DNA of 64,000 bases from contig NZ_FMAJ01000005.1 of the NCBI RefSeq assembly GCF_900094625.1, positions 372,001 through 436,000 on the forward strand, given 5' to 3'. The notes below the pieces were generated by a model. The model was not told the origin of the DNA. It ran no database searches and saw nothing but the letters and a program-made list of their open reading frames with translations. This DNA is from Rhizobium aethiopicum. GTDB lineage: Bacteria > Pseudomonadota > Alphaproteobacteria > Rhizobiales > Rhizobiaceae. The translations under genes were made by a program, and so were the position numbers. Positions 26,701 to 35,368 of the stretch are shown piece after piece; the stretch's first letter is position 1; the number at the start of each line of letters is the position of its first letter.

Positions 26701-27197
26701 AGCGCATCGCCGAGCGGGAACTTCAGGCCGGAATTGGTGAGCGCCGTCGTCTTTCCGGAGCCCGGCGCGCCGAAGATCACATACCAGGGCAGCTCGTAGA
26801 TATAGCCGAAACGTCGCTTGGTGATGCGGCGCAAGAGCTGCAGCGCTTCCTTCAACCGGCTGTGGATCTCGCCGACCTCAGCCTGCTGGCTGGCCGCAGC
26901 CTCGGCTTCGGCGTCACGTTCGATCCCTTCGACCAGTTGCTTGTCGCGGCGGCGGTCTCGGATCACCGTGAGGACGAGGTAGGCGAGCCAGGCGGCGATG
27001 ACAATGCCGATCAGCGTCAGCCGTGCCGAGGCGCTCGCCAGCGGCTTGACGTCGCCGTAGGCGGCGAGATAGCCGTAGAACCAGATGACGATGCAGATCG
27101 CCGCCACCCAGATGACCGAGATGAAGCGGCGGCCGAGCAGGCCGGCATAGGCCTCCACATAGGAACGCAGCGTATAGAAGTAGCTTAAGGGATTCAT
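23724..27197 (-). CDS. tssM: TssM (IcmF/ImpL) inner-membrane component
   Basis: A 1157-residue inner-membrane protein with two N-terminal transmembrane segments (about 25-47 and 59-79). Its cytoplasmic NTPase domain has Walker A GAPGSGKTT at 143-151. A third membrane segment lies near 440 (AVLLLAVVLTSWTATYF), and a long periplasmic region runs to the C-terminus. TssM, TssL and TssJ form the trans-envelope complex that docks the tail. The intact Walker A suggests active ATP turnover, reported for Agrobacterium TssM. Start and upstream stop overlap as ATGA. No tssJ lipoprotein gene is seen in the window. Confidence 0.96.
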   Translation of the reverse strand: MNPLSYFYTLRSYVEAYAGLLGRRFISVIWVAAICIVIWFYGYLAAYGDVKPLASASARLTLIGIVIAAWLAYLVLTVIRDRRRDKQLVEGIERDAEAEAAASQQAEVGEIHSRLKEALQLLRRITKRRFGYIYELPWYVIFGAPGSGKTTALTNSGLKFPLGDALGSNSVQGIGGTRNCNWWFTDEAILIDTAGRYTTQDDLNGTAKAGWEGFLGLLRKYRRSQPINGALVTLSIGDLLTRDPEAQREEIRAIRQRLSELDELLHARVPVYLLLTKADLLTGFVEFFDGFNKSDREQVWGTTFGLDESYKAANLPDRFVEEFTLLQQRVDAMLIERLQQEPNPELRGRIFRFPAELASLKERLHDVMTELCSGSKLVESPLLRGIYFASGTQREETVAVPRLRRSYFLSRLFKEVIFGEASLVARDKRLSGRQLLFRRAAYASAVLLLAVVLTSWTATYFQNTTALAGAERRIDAYEQLVRGVPVRDVSDADFLRILPALDNLAAVTTDFSKSRVWPVSLGLDQESKVASRQREAYQRALNTLLLPRMLVQLQKEMTETTDVTRTFDALKLYGMLGGLGPVNADFASLEAEDMFTRLYPDEGRAAARQALIAHAEAMARGALPPIELDKTLIAKARAIIRSQNIASRAYDILAEYRASRALPGWSPAGALGPLGEQAFERTSKAPLGEGIPGLFSATGYRTVVLPGITDAAREALDEQWVRGDLNPAGVTVDTVALATLQLYFDNFDQRWATLLADIRVKPSQTIGDAAETTRILAGKPGPVETIAKSIAAATDLRAPGAEIAAAGDNLPASTTAHASAANAPDPFGRLRDALKAPSGRSPATDQSKDAPRSEIGQLEPILQRVQEQLSRATTSTAEVAKVFDVDSQLTEANQDLLQQARKLPAPVDTWMAGLAADVGSLAVKSARSRISDAWAAEGAGFCSHVVTGRYPFDRSSARDVAMSDFVRLFGPEGLFKTFFKENLEAFVDTSASPWGWKGTFGAASIPSAAIAQFENADKINRAFFPAGSENPSITINVKPVSLTDAASAVMLEIEGERVVYFHGPIQSKSITWPSTDASNASRIAFQPGGWQQALTENGDWSPFRLFDAANVIMQGDDLFRAKFQQDNQAAEFDVQFGSVLNPFRLEALGAFSCPAQF

Positions 27198-28726
27198 CGC
27201 GGAGCGCCTCCTGCTGCGGGCGCCGGTTCATTGGGGTTTTCGGCCTCGATCGGCGACGTCTTGAAACCCGCGTCGCTCAGCCGTTCGCTCGGATCGGTCA
27301 GCACCAGGATCTCGGTGCGGCGGTTCATTTCCCGGCCTTCCTGCGTGTCGTTGGCGGCAATCGGATCGCTGTCGGCGCGTCCCTCGGTCAGGATCGCGCC
27401 CGGCCCGGTGAATGCGCTCAATATGTCGCCGACCGCCTTCGCGCGGGCTTCCGACAGGTGCCAGTTTGAGGGGAACTGAACGGTGCGGATCGGCACATTG
27501 TCGGTATAGCCCACCACGACGGCGCGGAATTTTTCCGCGGCGAGCGCGCCGCCGATCCGCTGCAGCAGATCGTGGAATTTCTCGCTGACTTCGGCGCTGC
27601 CGGTGGCGAACAGGCCGGAATTGCTGATGCGGACCAAAAGCCTGCCGTTCGAATCCGACAGCGTGACCAGCTTCTTCTCGACCTCCGGCTGGAGGAAGGC
27701 GAGCAGATTGTCGAGCCGGCTCGGCGGCTTCACCTGCGGCGGGGGAGGTGGCGGCGGGGTTTCGGCGACGACAACAGGCGGAGGTTCGCGTGGATGCTCA
27801 GGAATGTCGATGAGCACGCTTGGGGTGTCGCGCGGCGGCAGGTTGGCCAGGCGCTCGAAAGTGCCGTCGGAGGCGCGGTTGAGCGAAAGGGTGAAGAAGA
27901 GGTAGCCGAGCGCCAGGATCAGCGTCAGGACGGAAAGAAGCGTCCAGAGCGCGGCGGCGGTCCGCAGCGGCTGGTGCCGGGCGGAAACGCCCTTCCAATG
28001 CGGGGAAAGCTCGCGTTCGAAGACGCCGTATTGGCCGAGCAGCGTCTTGTAGAGGCTGTCGCGGATACGGGCGAGTTCCAGCCCGCCGCGCGCGGAGACG
28101 CGGGTGCGGCCCTCGAAGGCGAGCGACAGGCAGAGATAGATGAGGAGCAGCAGGTCCTTGTTGGCGCCGGGGCTCTGATGGAAATGGTCGAGCAGATCGA
28201 ACACCCGCTCGCCGCCGGTCACGTCCATATGGAAGGTGGAGACAAGGCCCGAGCGAGCCCAGCCGGCGCGCACACCCCAGGCCTTGCTGAGGACGACGTC
28301 GTCGACCGTGGCGCAGACGACATAATGGGCGGCGCGCGCCCGCTCGGGACTGATGCGCGCGCTCGCGAGATCCCGCTCATAGCGGCCGACCGCTGCGATC
28401 GCCACCGCGCGCAGCTCATGGATGTCGGGCTGCTCTTCGGTGTAGCGCAGGCCATGGGCAAGGTTGAGAAGCGGTGCTGCCGAGCGCACCAGGGTCGGCA
28501 CGTCCTCGGCCCCGAAGCGGAAATCCTTGACGAGCGTTTCGACGGATGCTCCGCCCTTTGCAGGCGCTCCCGCCGGTTCCGTTGCCTTTCCGCCTTCGGG
28601 AAAATCGAGAACGTCGTCCAGCATCTCCGCCATCTTGCGGGCGGATTGCTTTTTCATCACGCCATCTTCTGTGAGTTCGACGATAGTCGGAAGATTCTGC
28701 CAGTTGGAAGCGGATTCGTTCTTCAT
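27194..28726 (-). CDS. tssL: TssL (DotU/ImpK) with C-terminal OmpA domain
   Basis: A 510-residue protein. The N-terminal DotU domain is followed by one membrane segment (LWTLLSVLTLILALGYLFF), a Pro-rich linker (TPPPPPPPQVKPP) and an OmpA-like peptidoglycan-binding domain (VVVGYTDNVPIRTVQFPSNW, LSEARAKAVGDIL). With ATG 28726 (overlapping the TssK stop as ATGA), Thr14 falls in NLPTIVELTED. This corresponds to the Thr14 phosphosite reported for Agrobacterium TssL and bound by the FHA protein. The longer frame from 28741 would shift that number and has no better ribosome site. Confidence 0.95.
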   Translation of the reverse strand: MKNESASNWQNLPTIVELTEDGVMKKQSARKMAEMLDDVLDFPEGGKATEPAGAPAKGGASVETLVKDFRFGAEDVPTLVRSAAPLLNLAHGLRYTEEQPDIHELRAVAIAAVGRYERDLASARISPERARAAHYVVCATVDDVVLSKAWGVRAGWARSGLVSTFHMDVTGGERVFDLLDHFHQSPGANKDLLLLIYLCLSLAFEGRTRVSARGGLELARIRDSLYKTLLGQYGVFERELSPHWKGVSARHQPLRTAAALWTLLSVLTLILALGYLFFTLSLNRASDGTFERLANLPPRDTPSVLIDIPEHPREPPPVVVAETPPPPPPPQVKPPSRLDNLLAFLQPEVEKKLVTLSDSNGRLLVRISNSGLFATGSAEVSEKFHDLLQRIGGALAAEKFRAVVVGYTDNVPIRTVQFPSNWHLSEARAKAVGDILSAFTGPGAILTEGRADSDPIAANDTQEGREMNRRTEILVLTDPSERLSDAGFKTSPIEAENPNEPAPAAGGAPR

Positions 28727-30063
28727 TCTCTGAGGGCCCACAGTTCGATTTCGAGCCCGGGGAAATCGCCGGCGAGGTGCACGGCGATGGCGCCCGAAGT
28801 GTCGAGTTGTTTCCAGAGCGGATTCTTGGTGTCGAGTTCGAAATAGATGGTGCCGGAGCGATAGGGGAGCTGGCGCGGCAGCACCGGCAGCGGCCGCACG
28901 GGGATGCCCGGCAGCGCCACGTTGACGAGGTCGGCGATGCGCTCGACCGGGCCGACCTTGATCTGCGCCGGCAGCTTGCGACGCACGTCCTCGGCCGGCA
29001 TTTCGGCCCGGACCGCCAACACGAAGCCGGCGTCGCGAAGCAGCGTGCGGTCGTTGATCGTGCCGATCCTGACGCCATGCCGGCGTTCGGCAAGCTCGAT
29101 TGCCACGGCCGCCTGTTCGAGCACCGAGGAAAGCGAGGCTCTGAGATCGTCGAAGACGGCGGCGAAGGTCGCCTTCAGGTCGTCGTGCCGGTAAGGCGGG
29201 AAGTCGGTGGCGCGCTTACGGTCGGTCGTGAAGGTGGCGAGTTCGCCGGCAAGCTGGATGCAGTTCTCGTAAAAGACGATAGGATGGATGCGCGTCGCAT
29301 TGGCCGAAATATGCTTCAGCATCGGATCGGCGCGGTTGAGGATCTGCAGGAGCAGGTAGTCGCCGACCTCCGCCGTGCCGCGGATGGTGGGATCGCCGAT
29401 CCGTTCGGCGATGGCCTCGGCGCGGTGGCGCACGATGCCGAGAAGCTCGGTGATCAATTCGTTCAACCGGCCGGCGGCCGTGCAGTTGAGGCTCGGCAGG
29501 ATATAATCGGGATCGAGGATCACCGCCCTGTCGGAACGCACTTCGATGATGCGCGCGAGTCCGATCAGTTCGTAACCGGCAAGCTCGTCCCCGGTCCTGA
29601 GATAGCGCAGGCTGAGGCGGCCGACATCGATCGGCGCCATGAAGTCGGTTTCGACATTGGCGTCAGGCGCCTCATAGGGCGAGGCGACAAGCCGGACGCT
29701 GTTGCGCTGAGCGCCGCCGTTCAGCGCGACATCCGCCTTGCCGGGCTGGCGGGCGGGCAGCGCGAGATAGATAATCGCATTCTTGGTGCTCTCGTCGAGA
29801 TCGAGCGGCGGCGGCAGATCCGCATCGACCGGAGCTTCGAACGGCGTGCCGTCGGGCAACACGCCGCGCAGGTTCGACAACGCGAACTGGCCGATCGCCA
29901 GCGCGCCGCGGTCGATGCCGATCTCCGTTATGCCCCACGGATAGGGCGACAGGCCGTGCGTGGCGGTGCGCACGAGCCGCTCGGTCCAGCGGTCCGCCTG
30001 CTGGAAATGCTGCACGCGAAGGAACATGCCTTCGCTCCAGGCTACCCGGTTCTCATTCCTCAT
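28723..30063 (-). CDS. tssK: TssK (ImpJ) baseplate protein
   Basis: A 446-residue baseplate component opening with the family-typical VAWSEGMFLRVQHFQQADRW at residues 8-27, then DLRASLSSVLEQAAVAIELA and a C-terminal domain with GAIAVHLAGDFPGLEIELW. TssK trimers link the baseplate wedges to the TssL/TssM complex. ATG 30063 overlaps the end of the FHA gene by 11 bp. The frame extends upstream to 30417, but that part is the FHA gene in another phase. Confidence 0.95.
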   Translation of the reverse strand: MRNENRVAWSEGMFLRVQHFQQADRWTERLVRTATHGLSPYPWGITEIGIDRGALAIGQFALSNLRGVLPDGTPFEAPVDADLPPPLDLDESTKNAIIYLALPARQPGKADVALNGGAQRNSVRLVASPYEAPDANVETDFMAPIDVGRLSLRYLRTGDELAGYELIGLARIIEVRSDRAVILDPDYILPSLNCTAAGRLNELITELLGIVRHRAEAIAERIGDPTIRGTAEVGDYLLLQILNRADPMLKHISANATRIHPIVFYENCIQLAGELATFTTDRKRATDFPPYRHDDLKATFAAVFDDLRASLSSVLEQAAVAIELAERRHGVRIGTINDRTLLRDAGFVLAVRAEMPAEDVRRKLPAQIKVGPVERIADLVNVALPGIPVRPLPVLPRQLPYRSGTIYFELDTKNPLWKQLDTSGAIAVHLAGDFPGLEIELWALRE

Positions 30064-31228
30064 GATGCGCGTCTTTTCCTTCCTGCCTGTCTTGCGGACG
30101 AGGTCCTGCCTCTCTGCCGTTGACCGCGCCTGATATCGCGTCGCGGAAAACATCCTGGATCGACCGGTTCTTGCCGTCCTTTTCGAATTCCGCCCGGTAG
30201 GCCTGCCAATAGTTCCGGTCCCGCCAGGGCAGACCCCAGGCGCCGGTCTCGACCCGTGCTTCGACAATGCGCGGCTCCAGCCGGCCCGCCGCCTGGACAA
30301 GGGCCTCGAGTCCGGAATTGAGCTTGAGCTGTTGCCCGAGCAGCGCCTCGAGGCGGGCGAGGAGCGCTTCCTCCCTGCCGGCAAGCAAATCCTGCTCCCG
30401 GCTGGAGGAAGGCGCATTCATCTCGAAGACACCGTAGGCACCTTCGACGGCCTCTTCGAGCCGGGCGAGCAGCGGCTCCAGACGGTCCGTCAAAGCTTCG
30501 GGCCGGCCGATCGTCAGCGTCGGAAACGCCTCGGCTTCGGGATGTGGATCGTTGTCGTTGACGATCGCGATCACATCAGGCCGGCGCTGGGCGATGGGCA
30601 CGGAGACGTGGGTGGCCGCGCCATGTTCGAGGTGGCTTCCGTAATCGGTCTCGTCGGAGTTCCAATCCTCCGGCAGAAGCTGGGTGAGCGAACGGGTCTC
30701 CGGCGGGCCGCTCCAGCCGATCTCGACATTGCGGGAAGAAGGCGCACCCTTCTTGCCGCCCTGTTCGGGCAGGGCCCAATCATCGGCGGCGCGCTCGCCG
30801 AGAATGCCGCTTGCGGTACGGCCGCCCGGCGCGATGTCGGCGAGGATCGCGGAAATGGTCAGCGGCTCGTCGCTGAGCACCAGCCCGGCATCGGGATCTT
30901 CGATTTCCTGGTCACGGCTGCCTGATATGTGGACGGAAAAGGTTAGTCCGCCAATTTCCAGCCGCGACCGGTCGGAAAGCCTGGCGATCTCGCCTTCATG
31001 CACGGTGACGCCGTCGACGCGGGAGCCGTTTGCGCTCTGATCGCGCAGCAGGAAGCCGTCGCGGTCACGCTCGATGATGCAATGGAGTTTCGAAATCGAG
31101 CGCCGGTCCTCCGGCAGCCGCCAGTCGCAGTCGGGCGCCCGGCCGAGCGTGCGCCGGCCGCGCTCGAAGAACCATTTCGGCCGGGTGACCGTCGTATCGC
31201 TGGTGATCTCTCTCAGTTCGAGCCGCAT
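30053..31228 (-). CDS. FHA-domain T6SS regulator (ImpI/TagH type)
   Basis: A 391-residue protein. The N-terminal forkhead-associated domain reads RRTLGRAPDCDWRLPEDRRS, KLHCIIERD, LLRDQSANGSRVDGV, with the Arg, Ser and Asn typical of phosphothreonine binding. The C-terminal part belongs to the TagH/ImpI family (WGLPWRDRNYWQAYRAEFEK). In Agrobacterium the FHA protein binds phosphorylated TssL and promotes effector and Hcp secretion. ATG 31228 overlaps the TssG gene by 16 bp. Confidence 0.93.
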   Translation of the reverse strand: MRLELREITSDTTVTRPKWFFERGRRTLGRAPDCDWRLPEDRRSISKLHCIIERDRDGFLLRDQSANGSRVDGVTVHEGEIARLSDRSRLEIGGLTFSVHISGSRDQEIEDPDAGLVLSDEPLTISAILADIAPGGRTASGILGERAADDWALPEQGGKKGAPSSRNVEIGWSGPPETRSLTQLLPEDWNSDETDYGSHLEHGAATHVSVPIAQRRPDVIAIVNDNDPHPEAEAFPTLTIGRPEALTDRLEPLLARLEEAVEGAYGVFEMNAPSSSREQDLLAGREEALLARLEALLGQQLKLNSGLEALVQAAGRLEPRIVEARVETGAWGLPWRDRNYWQAYRAEFEKDGKNRSIQDVFRDAISGAVNGREAGPRPQDRQEGKDAHHEE

Positions 31229-32241
31229 TCTCGCCTCCTCACCGCATCTTCGGCCGGCAGCCGCTCGACGATCACCGCGTCGCCGCTGTCCTTTGCCGCC
31301 GGCGCGATCCGCGCCCAGCTGTTCCAGCCGAGGCGCGGCGGATCGCCGGCCTGCCCGAGCCGGCAGAAGGGAACGTCCTCCTTCTTCAGGATGACCTGAA
31401 TGTCGAAGTCGAGGGCTGCGCCGACATAGAGGCGCGCCAGGGCGAAGAGTTCGGTGATGGCGCGCCCGCCCGGCGCAAGCGAGAGATAGTCGGCATAACC
31501 GAGCGGACCGATGACGATGCGAAAGCCGCCGCTGAAATCGTGGATCGCCGCACCCGCCGTCGCATTGACGCCGAGCTGCACGCCCTGCGGCCGGTCCATG
31601 CGGCTGCGCTCCTCCATCGGGATGGTCAGCCAGCGGCCGCGGAACAATTCGATCTCCACCGGCAGGCCGCTGAATTCGGTCAGCATGGCGCGCAGGTTGA
31701 CGGCATTGCGGTTGCGTGCGGCGAAGAAGCCGGAAAAGCGCAGGATCAGCTCCTCGTCGACGCCGCTCTTTTCGACGAGGCGCTTGGTGCCGAAGCCGGT
31801 GAGCGAGAGCAGCGTGGTGAGGAAGGCATTGCTTGCCCATGTGCCGCCCCAGCGCAGGCGCCGGGCGATACGATATTTTTCGCAGGCATCGGCGAAGAGC
31901 TCCGCCATGCGCGCGCTGAAGAGGTCGAAGAAACCGGCGAGCGCCCGCGACCGGTTGCGCTCCTCTCGCATGATGAGTTCGTTATAGGCCGAAGGCATGG
32001 AACCGAGCGCGCCGACGAGGCCGGCAAGGGCGCTGCGCAGGCTGGCGCGACCGGCCTTGCGCTTGTAGCCGCTGACCGCAAGCGGCGCCGGCGAGACACC
32101 GACATGGGCGGCGACATCGAGCCGCCCTTCGCCGACCGACGCCTGCGCGACGCGAAAAGCCGTCACCGGCTCGAAGCGGCCGGGGTCGCGCTCGAGCAGG
32201 TCGGTCAGCGCGTCTGGCTTGCTGGCGGTTTGCATGTCCAT
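31213..32241 (-). CDS. tssG: TssG (ImpH) baseplate protein
   Basis: A 342-residue baseplate wedge protein. Signatures include PGRFEPVTAFRVAQA near the N-terminus, PSAYNELIMREERNRSRALA, FFDLFSARMAELFADACEKY and the C-terminal FALARLYVGAALDFDIQVIL. It binds TssF, TssE and TssK. ATG 32241 (MDMQTAS) leaves a 20-bp gap to the TssF stop; the frame upstream of it is not part of the protein. Confidence 0.95.
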   Translation of the reverse strand: MDMQTASKPDALTDLLERDPGRFEPVTAFRVAQASVGEGRLDVAAHVGVSPAPLAVSGYKRKAGRASLRSALAGLVGALGSMPSAYNELIMREERNRSRALAGFFDLFSARMAELFADACEKYRIARRLRWGGTWASNAFLTTLLSLTGFGTKRLVEKSGVDEELILRFSGFFAARNRNAVNLRAMLTEFSGLPVEIELFRGRWLTIPMEERSRMDRPQGVQLGVNATAGAAIHDFSGGFRIVIGPLGYADYLSLAPGGRAITELFALARLYVGAALDFDIQVILKKEDVPFCRLGQAGDPPRLGWNSWARIAPAAKDSGDAVIVERLPAEDAVRRRECGSN

Positions 32242-32261
32242 GATTGGCTGGCGGTCCTTCC

Positions 32262-34043
32262 TTAGAGAAGCGGGCGTTCGGCGGCGCGCGCCGGCCATCG
32301 GGCGATCGGTCTCGACTGCCCTTTCATGCCGACTGTGAGCCGGGTGAAGCTGTTGACCGAGGTGTAGAGGCTGAAGAAGCGGTCGAGCAGGCTCCCGAAC
32401 AGGAAGGCCGAGGGCCGGTCGATGGCGGCCGGGTCGAATTCCAGTGCGATCTCCGTGCCTGGCACCATGCCGCCGCTGCCGAGACGGGCGGTCGAATTGG
32501 CAGCCTTGATGCGGACGAGCGCATCGACCAACTGTTTCGTCTCGGGGCTGTCCCGGAAAGCGTAGAGCGACAGGATGTCCTTCAGCGCCGCGCCGCCATT
32601 GTCGAAGAGCGAGAGGTGGTTGAGGACGAGGTGCGAGATCAGCCGCCAGTTTCGGCCCTCCCGGTCGTTCATCCGGACCGAGGGCGTCGGCGGGATCAGC
32701 GCGTCGGCCCCGGCCACCGCCTCATGGCCGGAGGCGAGCTGCAGGAACGGGTGGCCGCCGCCGAAGGGAAGCTGTTCCGGCAGGTCGCGGTTGAGGCAGA
32801 GTGTATCGACGCTCGCGACCGTATCAACGGGACCGGTAGAGCGGCGCTGCCGGTCGACGAAGGCGATGTCCATGTCGCTCGTTCTGTCGTCTTCGTCGAA
32901 ACGGCGATAGGCCTGCCAATAGGTGGCACTCGTGCCTGCCCGCTGCGACCGCCCGAAGAAGGGCTGGCAGAATTCCTCCTGGCCGCGCGACCCGGTCAGC
33001 AGCACCCGGTCGATCGAATAGATCTCGCGGGTCTTCTGGCGCCGTGCATCGGGCAGGAGCCGGTATTCCGTGCGCGTGCCGTCGATGGCGATCGGCTCGC
33101 AGACCTGGCGGAAGAGGTTGACAACCGGCGTCGCGTTGAGTGCGAAGTCGCGGACCGACACGGCGCGCTCGAGCTTTGCGTCGCTTTCCTTGAGATAGAT
33201 GAAGAGTTCCAGCGTTTCTCCCGACCAGGCATCGAGTCCTTCGATGTCGAGAAACAGAAACTTCCGCGGCAGAGCAAAGAATTCGGTCAATAGCCGATAG
33301 CCGGTAAAGCTCGGCGCCGGATAGGGCAGCATGGCCTCTTCAGGCTCGAAGCCGACCGGCTTGAGATTTTTCGCCGGCAGGAAGACCGGAGAACGGTCGT
33401 CCGCATGTTTGGCGAGCGCGATGCCGAGCGTGTGGTTGGCCAGCAGTTCGTAAATCGCCACCGCCTGCTGCCAGGGAGAGGGAATATGCAGGCGCAGCCG
33501 GCTCACGCCGAGGCTGCCGAAGGGCTTGCGGACGTCGAGCGAACGGATGGAGAGCCTGAGGCAGCCGGCAATGCCGGCATAGGGCGAAAGCGGCGCATTG
33601 ACTGGCTGGCCGGAAAGGGTGGCGCTTGTAATTTCGATCGGTGCCATCTCCACGTCCTGCGTGGTGCGGAAGCGGCAGGCTTCGCCACGCACCGGCTCGG
33701 CCAGGATCTCCGTATGGCGCGGCACGGTCTGGACCGAGGCGAGCGTATCGCTCGGCCGGAACTTGACGATGCTCATCGACGGTAGCGGCGCGAGGTAATG
33801 CGGATAGAGCGTTTCGAGAAGGCTATCGGTCAGTTCGGGAAATTCGTCGTCGAGCTTCTGGCGCACGCGGGCGGCCGAATAGGCGAAACTCTGGATCAGG
33901 CGCTCCACATGCGGATCGTCGGCGACGTCGCCGGTCATGCGCAGGCGGCCGGCGATCTTCGGGAAGGCATCGGCAAAACGTGCGGCCCGGCGGCGCAGCG
34001 CCAGCAGTTCCTCGTTGTAACGGTGCAGGAAGCCTTCAGCCAT
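32262..34043 (-). CDS. tssF: TssF (ImpG) baseplate protein
   Basis: A 593-residue protein with the standard family start FLHRYNEELLALRRRAARFA and DAFPKIAGRLR at residues 5-35, followed by HVERLIQSFAYSAARVRQKL and ELTDSLLETLYPHYLAP. It forms the baseplate wedge with TssG. The start overlaps the TssE gene end by 8 bp. Length and motif order are as expected for a complete protein. Confidence 0.96.
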   Translation of the reverse strand: MAEGFLHRYNEELLALRRRAARFADAFPKIAGRLRMTGDVADDPHVERLIQSFAYSAARVRQKLDDEFPELTDSLLETLYPHYLAPLPSMSIVKFRPSDTLASVQTVPRHTEILAEPVRGEACRFRTTQDVEMAPIEITSATLSGQPVNAPLSPYAGIAGCLRLSIRSLDVRKPFGSLGVSRLRLHIPSPWQQAVAIYELLANHTLGIALAKHADDRSPVFLPAKNLKPVGFEPEEAMLPYPAPSFTGYRLLTEFFALPRKFLFLDIEGLDAWSGETLELFIYLKESDAKLERAVSVRDFALNATPVVNLFRQVCEPIAIDGTRTEYRLLPDARRQKTREIYSIDRVLLTGSRGQEEFCQPFFGRSQRAGTSATYWQAYRRFDEDDRTSDMDIAFVDRQRRSTGPVDTVASVDTLCLNRDLPEQLPFGGGHPFLQLASGHEAVAGADALIPPTPSVRMNDREGRNWRLISHLVLNHLSLFDNGGAALKDILSLYAFRDSPETKQLVDALVRIKAANSTARLGSGGMVPGTEIALEFDPAAIDRPSAFLFGSLLDRFFSLYTSVNSFTRLTVGMKGQSRPIARWPARAAERPLL

Positions 34044-34545
34044 GCGCGGCCTCCACCAGGAAACGCTGGGTGGACGGGTCGATGGTCGATTCGAAGCTGA
34101 TCGGCGGCATGCCTTCATGCAGGCGGAAGCTCGCCTGGATGCGCAGGCGCAGCGCCCGCTCGGTCATCGTCCGGCTTTTCAGGATCGTCACCCTGACATC
34201 AGAAAGCCGCGTTTCGAAAAGCGCGATGCGCCGCTCGATCGCCGCCGCCAGCTTGAGCTTCGCCTCGTCGGTCATCAGATTGGCCGAAACGACGCCGTCG
34301 ACACCGTAGCTCACCAGCGCGTCCTTCAGCTCGGCAAGGGCAGCCGGCGGCGTGGCCGGGCAGCGCCGCGTGTTGAGCAGCGCTTCGAGATCGCGGCGGA
34401 TCGCCTCGCGCATCTCGCGAACTTGGTCGACGAAGCTCATCGGTGGATCGGCGGCGCGATCCGGAGCCTCGTCGATCAGCCTGTCGAGGATCGAGCGGGC
34501 AAGGACGCGGTCGCGTTGCCGGTAGCGTTCGAGCGGATCAACCAT
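34036..34545 (-). CDS. tssE: TssE (ImpF) gp25-like baseplate protein
   Basis: A 169-residue gp25-like protein starting MVDPLERYRQRDRVLARSIL. It contains REAIRRDLEALLNTRR, the family EAIRRDLExLLNTR signature, and VSYGVDGVVSANLMTDEAK. In the tail baseplate it primes sheath polymerisation. ATG 34545 overlaps the ImpE gene by 8 bp. The frame open upstream to 34767 belongs to ImpE in another phase. Confidence 0.95.
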   Translation of the reverse strand: MVDPLERYRQRDRVLARSILDRLIDEAPDRAADPPMSFVDQVREMREAIRRDLEALLNTRRCPATPPAALAELKDALVSYGVDGVVSANLMTDEAKLKLAAAIERRIALFETRLSDVRVTILKSRTMTERALRLRIQASFRLHEGMPPISFESTIDPSTQRFLVEAAHG

Positions 34546-35368
34546 GCGCGGCCTGCCTGTCGGCGGAGCTTGCCGGCACGATCTCCAGCTCCTGGGTATC
34601 GTGGAAGGAGACGAGTTCGTCGCCGGCGAGGAAGCAGCGCTGGCCGCGGCCGGTGGTGATGCCGGTCGCTTCCTCGATCCACGCGGTTTCGCGGCCGAGC
34701 CTGAGCGCCGCATCCTGGCCAGTGCCGTGATAGACCGCCGGCAGAAGCACCGACGCAGCCGCACCATCGATCAGCGACAGTTCAGCGCGACGGAAGGCGA
34801 GATCGCGCGGCCGGGCGATCGGCTCTATGGAGACTGCCGCGATCTTGGCGAAATCGATCCAGAGATAGGCGCCGCCGGTCATGATGACCTCGAGGGCATG
34901 GGGAATTCGGTCGTCGAGGTCGCGGAAATCGGAAATCGCCTTGCCGTTCCAGATTAGCGGACGTTCGCCCCTCACGGTTTCCAACGCATCGAGTGCATTC
35001 CTCGTATCACGTGCATTGCCTTCACGATGGGCGATGCCGAGGCGCAGCGCCAGCTTGTCGAGGTCGCTCGGCCCTTGCGGAAATTCCGGTACGGCGCCGC
35101 TTGCAAACCATGCATCGCGCGCCGCCATCGCCCGAAGCTCGTTGCGCAGCAGGGCAAAGCCCATGGTCGCGTCGGGGGAGAGGGTGGCGGCGAGGCTGCA
35201 CTGATTGTCGGCGCGCTCATATTCGCCTGATAGCACCAGCAGATCGATATAGAGGTGCCGCGCCTCCTGATCCGATGGCTTGGCCTTCAGGTGCGCCTTG
35301 ACCTCTTCCAGCGCCTCGTCGAGAGCGTCATTGCTGAGCGACTGGGCGATATTGGCGGAAAGCGTCAT
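34538..35368 (-). CDS. impE: ImpE/TagJ accessory protein
   Basis: A 276-residue protein of the ImpE (TagJ) family. An N-terminal helical repeat region (ALEEVKAHLKAKPSDQEARH, YIDLLVLSGEYERADNQ) precedes a C-terminal domain with YLWIDFAKIAAVSIEPIARP and ELVSFHDTQELEIVPA. TagJ proteins bind TssB and modulate sheath or ClpV behaviour in systems that have them. Both ends overlap neighbouring genes by a few bases, placing it firmly in the operon. Confidence 0.93.
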   Translation of the reverse strand: MTLSANIAQSLSNDALDEALEEVKAHLKAKPSDQEARHLYIDLLVLSGEYERADNQCSLAATLSPDATMGFALLRNELRAMAARDAWFASGAVPEFPQGPSDLDKLALRLGIAHREGNARDTRNALDALETVRGERPLIWNGKAISDFRDLDDRIPHALEVIMTGGAYLWIDFAKIAAVSIEPIARPRDLAFRRAELSLIDGAAASVLLPAVYHGTGQDAALRLGRETAWIEEATGITTGRGQRCFLAGDELVSFHDTQELEIVPASSADRQAAHG

